Shown here in pieces: positions 25,326 through 35,249 of a stretch of 60,104 bases of DNA; position 1 is the stretch's first letter; every line of letters begins with the position of its first letter. The position numbers and the translations under genes are program-made. This stretch comes from Bacteroidota bacterium (GTDB lineage: Bacteria > Bacteroidota > Bacteroidia > B-17B0 > Aurantibacillaceae): NCBI GenBank assembly GCA_025363015.1, contig JANYEQ010000052.1, forward strand, positions 1 through 60,104. The letters are read 5' to 3'. The notes under the pieces were generated by a model. It had not been told where the DNA came from and searched no databases. It was given only the letters and a program-made list of their open reading frames with translations.

Positions 25326-26738
25326 ATGGTTTTTAGTGGTATAACGTATTTAATTTATTTTTTGCCAGTATTTATTTTACTGTACCATTTAGTACCTCAT
25401 AAATTTAAAAATGCGGTAATTTTAATTGCCAGTATATATTTTTATAGCTGGGGTGGGCCAAAATTTATACTCGTTATTTTAGCTACTACTTTTTTAGATT
25501 TTTATTTGGTTAATGCTATGCACAACCAAAAAACACAAAATGCTAAAACTAAATTTTTAATTGTTTCGCTGTGTTTAAATGTAGGCTTACTCTTTTATTT
25601 TAAATATTGTAATTTTTTTATAGAGAATATTAACGCGTTGTTGGGCACCCAAGTTACTTGGCTAAAAGTAGCCTTACCCATTGGTATTTCGTTTTATACG
25701 TTTGAGAGTTTAACCTACGTTATTGATGTTTACCGTGGTATACACAAACCATTAAAAAATGTATGGCATTACCAAACTTACATTTTATTATTCCCTAAAT
25801 TAATTGCGGGACCTATTGTGCGGTATAATGATATTGCTGACCAAATTACTAATCGCGAAAAAAACTACACCCCTAATATTAAACTAAGTGGGTTTTTGAT
25901 TTTTTGCTTAGGCCTTGCTAAAAAAACAATTATTGCAAACACATTGGGTATGCAAGCCGATGCTGTTTTTAAATTAGCCCCCGAACAAATAGATACCGCT
26001 GCAGCTTGGGTGGGCGCATTAGCATATACCTTTCAAATTTATTTTGATTTTAGTGGTTATAGCGATATGGCCATTGGCTTAGCTAAAATAATAGGTTTTA
26101 AATTACCCGAAAACTTTAATAATCCTTATACATCAAGCAGCATAACCGAATTTTGGCGCCGTTGGCATATTACTTTAGGAACTTGGATGAAAAACTATCT
26201 CTACATTCCTTTGGGTGGCAATAAAACATCTTCAGCAAAATTATACCGCAACTTAATAATTGTGTTTTTACTCAGTGGCTTGTGGCATGGTGCCAGTTGG
26301 AATTTTGTATTATGGGGCGCTTACCACGGTTTATTTTTAGTATTAGAACGTTTATTTTTAGGCAAAGCCTTTACAAAAATGGGCAAGTTTATTGCCATAC
26401 CAATTACCTTTATTATTATTATTACAGGCTGGGTATTGTTTAGGTGCGAAGATTTAAAATTAGCCACCCACGTTATAAAACAAATGTATGCCTTTAATTT
26501 TTATGATGGAAAATTTGCTTTAAATAACGATTTTATGTTTATGGCAATTTTGGCAACTATTATTTCGTTTTTCACACTTTTTCAAAAAACAAAAAATATA
26601 CAACTTCGTTTGTATGGCGAAACATTTTCTAATTCAGGTAAATGGCTGGCTTTATTAAGTGGTATTATTTTATTTTATATCTCTTTAAGTTTTGTGTCTG
26701 CTTTAGATTTTAACCCTTTTATTTATTTTAGATTTTAA
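25326..26738 (+). CDS. MBOAT-family O-acyltransferase (AlgI-like)
   Basis: The 470-residue polytopic enzyme has the AlgI/DltB-type core: PIGISFYTFESLTYVIDVYRG, FPKLIAGPIVRY, ITEFWRRWHITLGTWMKNYLYI and the invariant His in LSGLWHGASWNFVLWGAYHG. These proteins pass acyl groups across the inner membrane for O-acetylation of exopolysaccharide or cell wall glycans. Its TAA shares its last base with the ATG of an AlgX/AlgJ-like gene, the usual partner that completes the transfer in the periplasm. The polymer modified is not known. Confidence 0.95.
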   Translation: MVFSGITYLIYFLPVFILLYHLVPHKFKNAVILIASIYFYSWGGPKFILVILATTFLDFYLVNAMHNQKTQNAKTKFLIVSLCLNVGLLFYFKYCNFFIENINALLGTQVTWLKVALPIGISFYTFESLTYVIDVYRGIHKPLKNVWHYQTYILLFPKLIAGPIVRYNDIADQITNREKNYTPNIKLSGFLIFCLGLAKKTIIANTLGMQADAVFKLAPEQIDTAAAWVGALAYTFQIYFDFSGYSDMAIGLAKIIGFKLPENFNNPYTSSSITEFWRRWHITLGTWMKNYLYIPLGGNKTSSAKLYRNLIIVFLLSGLWHGASWNFVLWGAYHGLFLVLERLFLGKAFTKMGKFIAIPITFIIIITGWVLFRCEDLKLATHVIKQMYAFNFYDGKFALNNDFMFMAILATIISFFTLFQKTKNIQLRLYGETFSNSGKWLALLSGIILFYISLSFVSALDFNPFIYFRF

Positions 26739-28054
26739 TGGCTAAAACAAAAACATACTCTATACATTGTGTTATAGCATTAATGGCCATTGCTTTACCT
26801 CTATTTATTTCCTTTATAAAAAAAGAAAACAAACCAAACTTATCAGGCTTAGTTATTAATGATGAAAAGCCAAAATTTTCAACTGCTAATTGGTTTGATG
26901 GCTCTTATCAAACCGAAATGGAAGATTATAATAACGACCATTGGGCCTTTAAAGAAAAAATGGTACGTATAAATAATCAGTTTTATTATAATGCCTTTCA
27001 TCAACTACGCGTTAATGGTTTTGTAAGTGGTAAAGAAGATTATGTGTTTAGCGAAAATTATATTTTCTCGGCCTTTGGCGATGACTTATTGCCCGAAGAA
27101 AAAATTGCAGACTTATTACAAAAAGCAAAAGTAGTGCAAGATACCTTAAAGAAAAAAGGAATTGATTTGTTATTAGTGTATGCCCCAGGCAAAGGCGCTT
27201 ATTGTAGAGAGTTAGTGCAGAATAAATACGTACACCCAATTAAAAACACAAACCACAATTTATTTGTAAGCAATAGCAAAACATTGCAGGTAAACTATTT
27301 GGATTTATATACGTATTTCGAAAAATTAAAACCAACATCACCTTACGCATTGTTTCCAAAATTTGGGCATCATTGGAGTTACTACGGTGCCTGTATTGCC
27401 AGCGATACCATCATCAAACATATTGAAAAATTACATGGTAAAGATATAGCAAATATTGGCTGGACAGACATTACAGTCATTGATTCATCACTTGGTACTA
27501 CCCGCGATGCCGACGTTTTAAAAAGTATGAATTTATTAACATCGCCCAATCAAAACATGAAATTAGCCTACCCACAAATTGGCTTTGAAAACGATAGCCT
27601 AAAAAATACAACACGCGTACTAACTATTAGCGATAGTTATTGGTACGACCAAATGTACATGGGCCTGCCACAACAATGTTTTGCAGGTGGGCAGTTTTGG
27701 TATTATTACAACAAAGTGATTCCATCGCCAATACCAGGCGAAAAAGTAGAGGTTTGGCAATTAGATTTAAAACAAGAAATTGAAAGTAACCAAGTAATTA
27801 TGTTGTTGTACAGCGATGGTAACCTTCCTAAATTTGGTAATAATTTTATTTACGATGCTTACGAATTATATACCTCTCCAAAAACCTACTATGCACGAAA
27901 CGAACGTAATAAGCAAATACAAACCTTCGCCAAACAAATTCGCGAAGCCCCATTATTACTAAAAAAAGCAACAACAAAAAGCAACACCTTACAGATACCG
28001 TTAGATAGCGCCATTCTATTAGAGGCTATGAAAATGGCGGGATTTATAAAATGA
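26738..28054 (+). CDS. AlgX/AlgJ-like SGNH-type acetyltransferase partner of MBOAT
   Basis: A single N-terminal membrane helix (about 8-28) anchors a periplasmic SGNH-hydrolase-like domain. Recognisable blocks are NDHWAFKEKMVRINN, LLLVYAPGKGAYCREL, FPKFGHHWSYYGA and the Ser-containing RVLTISDSYWYDQMYM. In AlgX/AlgJ the catalytic triad uses DTHW; here the segment reads GHHW, so the Asp is Gly, a variant I believe is common in Bacteroidota homologues. It overlaps the MBOAT gene by one base and forms an O-acetylation module with it. Confidence 0.85.
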   Translation: MAKTKTYSIHCVIALMAIALPLFISFIKKENKPNLSGLVINDEKPKFSTANWFDGSYQTEMEDYNNDHWAFKEKMVRINNQFYYNAFHQLRVNGFVSGKEDYVFSENYIFSAFGDDLLPEEKIADLLQKAKVVQDTLKKKGIDLLLVYAPGKGAYCRELVQNKYVHPIKNTNHNLFVSNSKTLQVNYLDLYTYFEKLKPTSPYALFPKFGHHWSYYGACIASDTIIKHIEKLHGKDIANIGWTDITVIDSSLGTTRDADVLKSMNLLTSPNQNMKLAYPQIGFENDSLKNTTRVLTISDSYWYDQMYMGLPQQCFAGGQFWYYYNKVIPSPIPGEKVEVWQLDLKQEIESNQVIMLLYSDGNLPKFGNNFIYDAYELYTSPKTYYARNERNKQIQTFAKQIREAPLLLKKATTKSNTLQIPLDSAILLEAMKMAGFIK

Positions 28055-28102
28055 TAAATTAAAAATTATAAATTATAAAAAAATCTTACTTTTATATTAC
28101 AA

Positions 28103-30250
28103 ATGAAAAAACTATTAATCTTATTAACCCTTACATCCTTTATATCTAAAGCAGACGAAGGCATGTGGATGCCTCAATTAATTGAAGCTTTAAACATTAA
28201 AGACATGAAAAAAAATGGCTTTAAACTTAGTGCCGAACAAATTTACAGCATTAATAAAGCCAGTATGAAAGATGCAGTTGCCATATTTGGCGGTGGCTGT
28301 ACTGGCGAATTAATTTCTAACAAAGGTTTAATTTTAACCAACCATCATTGTGGTTTTAGCTCAATTGCTGCCTTAAGTACCGTTGATAAAGACCATTTAA
28401 AAAATGGCTATTGGGCCATGAAAGCCAATGAAGAACTATATTGTAAAGATTTAACCGTTGTATTTATTAAACGTATTGAAGATGTTACTACTAAAGTAAT
28501 TGCAAATTTAAAAGCAAATTACTCCGAAGTTCAAAAAGATTCTGCTATAAAAGCAACTATAAAAAATTTAGAGATTCAAGCAAAAAAAGATTCGCAATAC
28601 GATGCGTTTATTCGTCCGTTTTTTTACGGTAACGAATATTACTTATTTATAACCGAAACGTTTAAAGATATTCGTTTAGTAGGCACACCGCCTGAAAGTA
28701 TTGGTAAATTTGGCGATGAAACTGATAATTGGGTATGGCCACGCCATAATGCCGATTTTAGTATGTTTCGTATTTATGCTAATAAAGATAATAAACCCAA
28801 CGAATACAGCGAAAACAATGTGCCGTATGTACCTCAACATTCATTTCCTATTTCGTTAAAAGGTTACGAAAAAGGCGATTTTACAATGGTTTACGGCTTC
28901 CCTGGCCGTACACAAGAATATTTAACCTCGTATGCCGTTGATTTGTTAATGAACCAACAAGACCCTATTAAAGTAAAGTTACGCGAAAAACGTTTAGCCA
29001 TTATGGAAGCCGATATGAAATTTAACGATACCATTCGCCTTATGTACACTGCCCGTTATGCAGGTGTTGCCAACTATTATAAAAAATGGAGTGGCGAAAT
29101 GATAGGTTTAAAAAAATCGAACGCCGTGCAACGCAAACAACAATTAGAACAAGAATTTTTAAATTCAATAAGTGGCGATGTTCCCAAAAAAGAAAAATAC
29201 AGCACTTTATTAAACCAATTTAAAAAAATATATTTAGAGTTTGCACCATTAAGTAAACAGTATGATTACTTTACCGAGTGTTTGTGGGGTATTGAGTGCT
29301 TTAAATTTGCATCTACTTTTCAAAATTTATTTAATGAATTAAAAAAGAAACAAGTGGGGCTTGATAATAAATTTGATAAACTTTTAAACGATACAAAAGC
29401 ACTTATACCTTTTAAAAATATTAACCCCGAAACTGATAAAAAATTATGTGCCGCTATGTTAACTATTTACGCACAGGATGTAGAATCTGCTTTTCGCCCA
29501 CCTTATTTAGATTCTATTTTAACTACTTACAAAAACGACGGACAAAGTGTGGCTAATTTTTTATATAGCAATAGTAATTTTACAAATAATAAAAAAGCAA
29601 AATTAATGCTCGATGATTTTGAAAAAAATTATCAATTATATGAGCGCGACCCTTTATTTTTATTAGCGACCGATGTTTTAAAATATTATCAAAAAACAGT
29701 AATACCACAAGTAAATTATTTTGAATTACAAATTACCGAATTACAAAAAGAGTATGTAAAAGGTTTGCGCGAAAACTTAAAAAACAAAAAGTTTTATCCC
29801 GATGCTAATGGCACTTTACGTGTAGCCTATGGTAAGGTTGATGATTACTCACCTAAAGATGCGGTACAAAACTTACATTATACTACCATTGATGGCTTAG
29901 TAGAAAAAAATAAAATGGGTATAGAAGATTACTATGTAAAACCTCGTTTATTAGAACTATACGATAAAAAAGATTTTGGAAACTATGTTGATAAAAATGG
30001 CAAACTACGTATTGCTTTTATAGCGAGTAACCACACAACTGGTGGAAATAGTGGTAGCCCTGTAATTAATGCCAAAGGCGAATTAATAGGTACAAATTTT
30101 GATAGAAATTGGGAAGGTACTATGAGTGATATAAATTATAACCCTGCCTTTTGCCGTAATATTGTGTTAGATGTGCGCTTTACCTTATGGATGATTGATA
30201 AATACGCAGGAGCAGGCTATTTATTAAACGAAATGAAATTAGTAAAATAA
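28103..30250 (+). CDS. S46-family dipeptidyl-peptidase, DPP11-like
   Basis: The 715 residues match the S46 family (DPP7/DPP11), periplasmic serine dipeptidyl-peptidases that feed peptide-fermenting Bacteroidota. A short signal peptide (ending FISKA) precedes the conserved DEGMWMP. The catalytic His lies in LILTNHHCG (81-82) and the Ser at about 650 in GGNSGSPV. Arg at about 668 in NFDRNWEG corresponds to the Arg that gives DPP11 its Asp/Glu specificity; DPP7 has Gly there. No sorting tail. Specificity is inferred from one residue. Confidence 0.93.
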   Translation: MKKLLILLTLTSFISKADEGMWMPQLIEALNIKDMKKNGFKLSAEQIYSINKASMKDAVAIFGGGCTGELISNKGLILTNHHCGFSSIAALSTVDKDHLKNGYWAMKANEELYCKDLTVVFIKRIEDVTTKVIANLKANYSEVQKDSAIKATIKNLEIQAKKDSQYDAFIRPFFYGNEYYLFITETFKDIRLVGTPPESIGKFGDETDNWVWPRHNADFSMFRIYANKDNKPNEYSENNVPYVPQHSFPISLKGYEKGDFTMVYGFPGRTQEYLTSYAVDLLMNQQDPIKVKLREKRLAIMEADMKFNDTIRLMYTARYAGVANYYKKWSGEMIGLKKSNAVQRKQQLEQEFLNSISGDVPKKEKYSTLLNQFKKIYLEFAPLSKQYDYFTECLWGIECFKFASTFQNLFNELKKKQVGLDNKFDKLLNDTKALIPFKNINPETDKKLCAAMLTIYAQDVESAFRPPYLDSILTTYKNDGQSVANFLYSNSNFTNNKKAKLMLDDFEKNYQLYERDPLFLLATDVLKYYQKTVIPQVNYFELQITELQKEYVKGLRENLKNKKFYPDANGTLRVAYGKVDDYSPKDAVQNLHYTTIDGLVEKNKMGIEDYYVKPRLLELYDKKDFGNYVDKNGKLRIAFIASNHTTGGNSGSPVINAKGELIGTNFDRNWEGTMSDINYNPAFCRNIVLDVRFTLWMIDKYAGAGYLLNEMKLVK

Positions 30251-30273
30251 TTTTTATAAAAACTATTCAATCT

Positions 30274-30690
30274 ATGTTACTATGTTGTTTAAAGAATAGA
30301 ATACTGTTTTTATGTTTTATAATAACTGCTGCTTTTTCTTTTGCACAACAACCACAAACCATTAAAGTTAAAAGAGAAAGTAATTTAGTAAAAGTAGTAT
30401 TTGATAATACTGAATTTAAATTAATGGCTGTAGATAGGTTTGGTAACCCAAAAGAAAATAAAATTGTATCCTACAAACTATTCGTAAAAACTAAAAAAGA
30501 CACTAAAGAATTTACAGGTTTTAATAATAGCTTAAGCCCCGAAATGATTAACTATTTAAATAAATTAACCAAAGCAGCTAAACTTTTTTTTACCGAAATT
30601 AATGTACAAAACGATGACTCGCATTTAACCAAATTACCCGATGTTATTGAGCCCTGGTTTCCTAACTGCAAAAATTGTAACCCTAACTAA
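30274..30690 (+). CDS. small exported protein, possibly related to GldM C-terminal domain
   Basis: The 138-residue protein has a signal peptide (ending AFSFAQ) and a beta-rich mature part (ESNLVKVVFDNTEFKLMAVD, NKIVSYKLFVK) ending in a Cys-rich PNCKNCNPN. The repeated use of strands ending in KLFVKT is weakly reminiscent of GldM-like C-terminal domains, but I would not name it. It lies 24 nt after the S46 gene and 17 nt before a DUF4286 gene, so the three may be one transcript. Confidence 0.7.
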   Translation: MLLCCLKNRILFLCFIITAAFSFAQQPQTIKVKRESNLVKVVFDNTEFKLMAVDRFGNPKENKIVSYKLFVKTKKDTKEFTGFNNSLSPEMINYLNKLTKAAKLFFTEINVQNDDSHLTKLPDVIEPWFPNCKNCNPN

Positions 30691-30706
30691 TTAAAAAAAT
30701 TATACT

Positions 30707-31006
30707 ATGTTTATTTATAACGTAACCGTAAATATTGCCAGCGATGTAACTACCCAATGGGTAGCTTGGATGAAAGAAATTCACATGCCAGATGTTATGA
30801 AAACTGGCTGTTTTATTGATTGTCAACTTTTAAAAGTATTGTATGTAAATGACGAAGGCAACACTTATTCTGCCCAATACAAATTTTTAGAAATGACAGA
30901 TATTGAACGTTATCAAAAAGAATTTGCCCCAGCCTTGCAGCAAGAACATACCCTAAAATTTAAAGATAAATACTCGGCTTTTAGAACCTTGTTACAAGTT
31001 ATTTAA
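30707..31006 (+). CDS. DUF4286 family protein
   Basis: The 99 residues match DUF4286 throughout (MFIYNVTVNIASDV, WVAWMKEIHMPDVMKTGCF, YSAQYKF). It is a small ferredoxin-fold-like cytosolic protein found across Bacteroidota. Its function is unknown. It ends the plus-strand run before a strong bidirectional terminator. Confidence 0.9.
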   Translation: MFIYNVTVNIASDVTTQWVAWMKEIHMPDVMKTGCFIDCQLLKVLYVNDEGNTYSAQYKFLEMTDIERYQKEFAPALQQEHTLKFKDKYSAFRTLLQVI

Positions 31007-31017
31007 ACACCCTACTT

Positions 31018-31070
31018 TTACTTATACAAAAAAGGCTAAACAATATGTTTAGCCTTTTTTGTATAAGTAA
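31018..31070. terminator. bidirectional intrinsic terminator
   Basis: A perfect 21-bp stem (31021-31041 with 31047-31067, loop AATAT) can be extended by three more pairs. Runs of six A on one side and six T on the other make it work for both converging transcripts. Confidence 0.85.
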
Positions 31071-31084
31071 GTTTTTAAATGTAA

Positions 31085-34000
31085 CTATTTTGTTACCACT
31101 AATTTAGCAACACGTTTAATACCCGAAGTACTATTTATATTTACAATATACATTCCACTTGTTAAACTCGAAGCATCTACTGAGGCTGAAATTTGACCAG
31201 TATATAATTTACCTAAGTATTGGGTTAACATTACTTTACCAGTAATATCCATTACAGTAACCGTTGCTGTTTCGCCATCAATAGCATTAAAATTTAAAAA
31301 TACCTCGCCATTAGTTGGGTTAGGGTATAAACTTAAATTATTTTCAGCTTTTGCATCTTTACTGTTTTCTTTTACCGAAATTACATTTGACGCAAAATAA
31401 TTATTAGTTAACCATACACCTCGCCCATTAGTAGCTACATATATTTGCCCAGAGTTATAACACTCAAAGTTTTGTAAGGTTTGTTGCTTAATATCAAATA
31501 TTTGAGCCGTAGGTAAATTAACATTAACGGTGTTAGACCAAACAGGGTTATTTACAGTAATATCTGGTGTATAGTATAAACCAATATCAGTACCTACAAA
31601 AGCAGTTTTGTAAGGTGGTGTTTTTTCAATTAACGAGCAATTTACTTTAGAACCAGTTGCACCTAAAGCAGTCGCTAAATTACCAGTGCTTGAGGTAAAG
31701 CCTACATTACTAAAATCAGATGTGCTAACATTAACTGTATTTGTCATAACAGAGGTGCCTGTTGGGTCGTTAAAAGTAAGCGCCATTAAAGTGTTACTTT
31801 CTGCAATACTAATACTTGTAATTGGTTTAGTAAATGTACCTAACAGGGTAGTACGATAAGGGCAATTAGGGTTAGGTGTACCAGCTGCTAAAAATTTAAA
31901 GTAATTTGTATGTAATTTACCATTGTAGTTTCTGGCAGTAGAATCTAACAAAGTATGCAAATGCGAAATTCTATACAATTTGTTATCATCAGTAGCATAA
32001 TACAATTCTAAACCTGTTTTACTCCACTCTAAAATAGTAGGTTTACCGGGTATAGTTATAACAGAATTTGTTTTAGTACCCGTGTTGTCATCTGTTAACG
32101 CACCATTACCGCCCACTGCAATAAAGGATAATGGATCGTTTAAGCTTAAATGATTTGTACTTACATAAATACGGTTAAGAATTCCCGCAAAAGCCATACG
32201 TGACGAATAAGCAGAAGGTACTGTTTCAGTATTACGTTTACGAATAATATCATTTATATCAGAAGTTACTGTACTTGTAATACCCGCCGTATTTCTCCAA
32301 CTTAAATATTTATCAACAACAACAGTATAAGTAGCTGTTTTGGTAGATATGGTATTATCTATAATATTTACAGTATCGCTCACCTTATATTTATAAAATA
32401 CCGTACAAAATACACGGTAATAACCTGGGTTGGTTGTAGTAGCTGTAAAATTTGCGTATGGTGCCGTAGAAAAAGTAACGGCAATGTTATCGGTTAGGGT
32501 GCTTTGGTTTAGCGTAATAGTATTATTAGTAGTACAAATACTTGATGTGGGTGGCGTAGTTACCGTACCCCCACCTTGGTAGGCCATAACCGGCGCAAGA
32601 ATTGGCGCTACAATTGGCACAGTATTGTTTGGGGCTGCAGGGCTTGCGGTATAATTTGCAACAGTAGCAATGTGTATTTGTTTAAGATTATTTCCAGTAA
32701 AAGATGGAGGGTTTCCCGAAGGTAATACCACGGTACCTGTTCTAATAATTACCATATCAATTAAGGCAAATTTATTTGGACGTGGTGCCGAAAAGTTAAA
32801 TAACGTTTGGGTGCTTAATGTGCTTGCGCTTGAAAACGAATAAGAAAATCTTAACGAATCGTTATAAAACACTAAGCTATCGGGCGTGCCAGGGTTTGGC
32901 GTAAAGGTGGGGGTTGGATTACGTTGTCCGTAATTTTCCCACAATTTAAACGGAGTACCTGTTACTGAATAAGCAGTATTTGCAAATGGTATTGCCGCTT
33001 GTGCTGTAAGAACGCTACCACTATATGTATTTTTAATCATATCTTTTTGAGCAAAAGCACCTGTTTTAATGTCGGAGTTTAAGTATAATTTGCCATCTGA
33101 TGTTGAAGCGTAAACCACACCTGGTAATATTTTTGATAATTCGGCGGCATCTACTTCGCCACCAATAAAACTGTTTTCTAAGGTTACGCTTGGGTAACTA
33201 CCACTAAAATAATTTAAACCTGCATTGCTAGTACCACCTATAAAACCACTATATGGCGTAACACTACTGCCACTAGCTGTAGGAATAACACCTACCGGAA
33301 AGCGCTCAATACTAACGGTATTAAACTGCCCAGTAACTATACCTTGGTAAAATGGTTGAAAGGTTAATAAATTATCAACCGAACGGAATATACCTGCATC
33401 TGTTACAATATATGATTTAGAAATAGAACCACCCGATGTTGTAAATTTAACATCATGCACATTTTCGTGAATATATAATTGAAAGTTTGGTATAAAATTT
33501 AAACCTATTTTTTGCCAATTTCCAACAGGGTTAGCATTGCTACCGTTGTTACGCGTCCATGAATATAACTGGTAACTACCAATAAATACTCTATCAGAAT
33601 TAAAAGGGTCAACCGTTAAACAATGTGCTTTATCGCCCGAAGCTGCTGTACCACCATTTCCTAAAGGATCTAACTGTGCCGAGCCAATTGATATTAGAGC
33701 CCAAGTACTACCAGCATCATAAGACACCATAAAAGCTTGTGTAGTAGATGAAGCGCGGTTAGTAGATTTAAATTTATTAGCACACGATGCGTAAATTACA
33801 TTGTTATTAGTTGGCGCAACGCCTAACTCAATACGTCCAAAATTTAAAACGGGTATACCTGTTAAGCTAGTAGGCGTAATATCTGTAAAGCTAGTAACAT
33901 TAGTATTTGATTTTAAAATTTTAGAATATACGTTTGCGTTTCCAGCAGGTGCATCAAAATTTTCGTTACCAATGGTACAATATAAAATACCATTGTTATC

Positions 34001-34585
34001 AAATTTTAAATCTTGCCCTGTAATTACATCAGTAGCTGTTGGAATACCAGCAGGAACTGCAAAAGTAGTACCGCCATCTGTTGAAATTAAAATACCATTT
34101 GAACCTGCAATGGCAATAATATTTGCATTTACGGGGCTACACGCTACTTTAGTAATTACGCTGCCTGTAACGCTGGCGTTTGCAGTTTGTACTAAATTAC
34201 CCGATACTATTTTATATAAACCACTACCTGGTTGTGCTTTTAATTTTTCGCTTGCACGTAAAAAACCTTCGCCTGTGGCTACAAAAATATCGCCATTTGA
34301 GGCTTGTGCCATATAACTTACTACCCTGTTAGCTACGTTAGATGGTAAACCCACCCAATTTGTACCACTGTTAGTAGATGTAAATACGCCACTAGTAGTG
34401 CTACCTACATACAAGGTACTGCCCGATGCATCGGTTTTATCAACAATCATGTTGCGTATTCTACCAACAGTGTATAATGGTCCTGCTGGAGCCCAAGATA
34501 TTTGAGCTTGTGCAAATGTGCTGAATGCGGTTAAAGCAACAATACCTGTTGTTTTAACTAATTTATTAGATAAGTATTTAATCAT
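31085..34585 (-). CDS. large secreted protein with Asp-box propeller and T9SS type A tail
   Basis: This is the largest gene in the window (1166 residues). A signal peptide (1-28, ending AQAQ) precedes a propeller region with BNR/Asp-box units (FTSTNSGTNW, LISTDGGTTF, MVSYDAGSTW) as in sialidase and VPS10-type domains, then a long beta-rich centre and a T9SS tail from about 1090 (LSLYPNPTNGEVFLNF ... SGMYIVNI ... RVAKLVVTK). Catalytic sialidase residues were not identified, so a surface or secreted binding role is as likely as an enzyme. An unusual 21-nt-spaced double repeat lies 99 bp upstream. Confidence 0.9.
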   Translation of the reverse strand: MIKYLSNKLVKTTGIVALTAFSTFAQAQISWAPAGPLYTVGRIRNMIVDKTDASGSTLYVGSTTSGVFTSTNSGTNWVGLPSNVANRVVSYMAQASNGDIFVATGEGFLRASEKLKAQPGSGLYKIVSGNLVQTANASVTGSVITKVACSPVNANIIAIAGSNGILISTDGGTTFAVPAGIPTATDVITGQDLKFDNNGILYCTIGNENFDAPAGNANVYSKILKSNTNVTSFTDITPTSLTGIPVLNFGRIELGVAPTNNNVIYASCANKFKSTNRASSTTQAFMVSYDAGSTWALISIGSAQLDPLGNGGTAASGDKAHCLTVDPFNSDRVFIGSYQLYSWTRNNGSNANPVGNWQKIGLNFIPNFQLYIHENVHDVKFTTSGGSISKSYIVTDAGIFRSVDNLLTFQPFYQGIVTGQFNTVSIERFPVGVIPTASGSSVTPYSGFIGGTSNAGLNYFSGSYPSVTLENSFIGGEVDAAELSKILPGVVYASTSDGKLYLNSDIKTGAFAQKDMIKNTYSGSVLTAQAAIPFANTAYSVTGTPFKLWENYGQRNPTPTFTPNPGTPDSLVFYNDSLRFSYSFSSASTLSTQTLFNFSAPRPNKFALIDMVIIRTGTVVLPSGNPPSFTGNNLKQIHIATVANYTASPAAPNNTVPIVAPILAPVMAYQGGGTVTTPPTSSICTTNNTITLNQSTLTDNIAVTFSTAPYANFTATTTNPGYYRVFCTVFYKYKVSDTVNIIDNTISTKTATYTVVVDKYLSWRNTAGITSTVTSDINDIIRKRNTETVPSAYSSRMAFAGILNRIYVSTNHLSLNDPLSFIAVGGNGALTDDNTGTKTNSVITIPGKPTILEWSKTGLELYYATDDNKLYRISHLHTLLDSTARNYNGKLHTNYFKFLAAGTPNPNCPYRTTLLGTFTKPITSISIAESNTLMALTFNDPTGTSVMTNTVNVSTSDFSNVGFTSSTGNLATALGATGSKVNCSLIEKTPPYKTAFVGTDIGLYYTPDITVNNPVWSNTVNVNLPTAQIFDIKQQTLQNFECYNSGQIYVATNGRGVWLTNNYFASNVISVKENSKDAKAENNLSLYPNPTNGEVFLNFNAIDGETATVTVMDITGKVMLTQYLGKLYTGQISASVDASSLTSGMYIVNINSTSGIKRVAKLVVTK

Positions 34586-34683
34586 ACCAATTGGTGTTAA
34601 TTTATTGTTTAGTAATTTTTAACAAAAATGTGTTTTTTTATTCAATTTACAAAACGTTATTTGATAAATTGTATAAATTTTTT

Positions 34684-34715
34684 AATAACTGGTAGCTTTT
34701 TACCAATAACTGGTA
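34684..34715. repeat. direct repeat AATAACTGGTA, 21 nt apart, upstream of the large T9SS gene
   Basis: The 11-mer occurs exactly at 34684-34694 and 34705-34715. On the minus strand its core reads CCAGTT, like the CAGTT core of several LytTR sites (VirR, AgrA), and the step of 21 nt is the LytTR spacing. TTACC...GGTAA inverted pairs overlap it, so other readings are possible. Confidence 0.4.
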
Positions 34716-34739
34716 AAACTGTAAAATTTTAATGGAAGA

Positions 34740-34823
34740 GGTAAAAGGGAAAATGTAGTATAGAAATAAGCAACCCTTCGACTCTGCTCAGGATGACAAA
34801 TAATCACCATTTTCTCTTTTACC
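34740..34823. repeat. short inverted-repeat element, about 84 bp
   Basis: GGTAAAAGGGAAAATG (34740-34755) and its near-perfect reverse complement (34808-34823, 15 of 16) flank a core containing CCTTCGACTCTGCTCAGGAT. The core resembles a short sequence I remember as dispersed in many bacterial genomes. No coding. It may be a miniature repeat; copy number cannot be judged from one window. Confidence 0.4.
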
Positions 34824-34829
34824 TTTTAA

Positions 34830-35249
34830 TTAAAAGCGTTCTAAAGCTGAAAAAAAGAAGTTAGGTTCTATTTCAGCATTTTCGTCGCTATCGCTACCAT
34901 GCACAGCGTTTGCGGCAATGCTTTTAGCAAATGTTTTACGTATGGTGCCTTCATCAGCTTTTGTAGGGTCGGTAGCGCCAATTAAGTTACGATAATCTGT
35001 TACGGCATTGGTTTTACTTAAAATAGCCGCTACAATAGGGCCTGAGCTCATGTATTGTACTAATTCGCCATAAAATGGGCGCTCTTTGTGAACTGCATAA
35101 AATAAGCCCGCTTGCTCTTTAGTAAGTTGCATATATTTCATTGCTTTAACGGTAAAGCCTGCTTTGTTAATCATTGCTAAAATAGGTCCAATGTTATTTG
35201 CTTCCACCGCATCGGGTTTTAACATTGTAAAAGTTGTGCTTCCTGCCAT
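34830..35249 (-). CDS. ndk: nucleoside diphosphate kinase
   Basis: Ndk transfers the gamma phosphate between nucleoside di- and triphosphates by a phospho-His intermediate. The 139 residues are full length, with K11 in [10 protein letters not shown], the [15 protein letters not shown] segment and the active-site His117 in NAVHGSDS. It stands alone with a TAnnTTTG box at 35301-35308. Confidence 0.98.
   Translation of the reverse strand: MAGSTTFTMLKPDAVEANNIGPILAMINKAGFTVKAMKYMQLTKEQAGLFYAVHKERPFYGELVQYMSSGPIVAAILSKTNAVTDYRNLIGATDPTKADEGTIRKTFAKSIAANAVHGSDSDENAEIEPNFFFSALERF

Noticed and set aside
33801-34316. 171-codon plus-strand frame inside the large T9SS gene
   Set aside because: It is antisense to a well-supported propeller region with Asp-box motifs and shows no domain of its own.
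34771-34800. tRNA-like arm (TTCGACTC...)
   Set aside because: No acceptor stem, anticodon arm or CCA-proximal pairing can be drawn around it.
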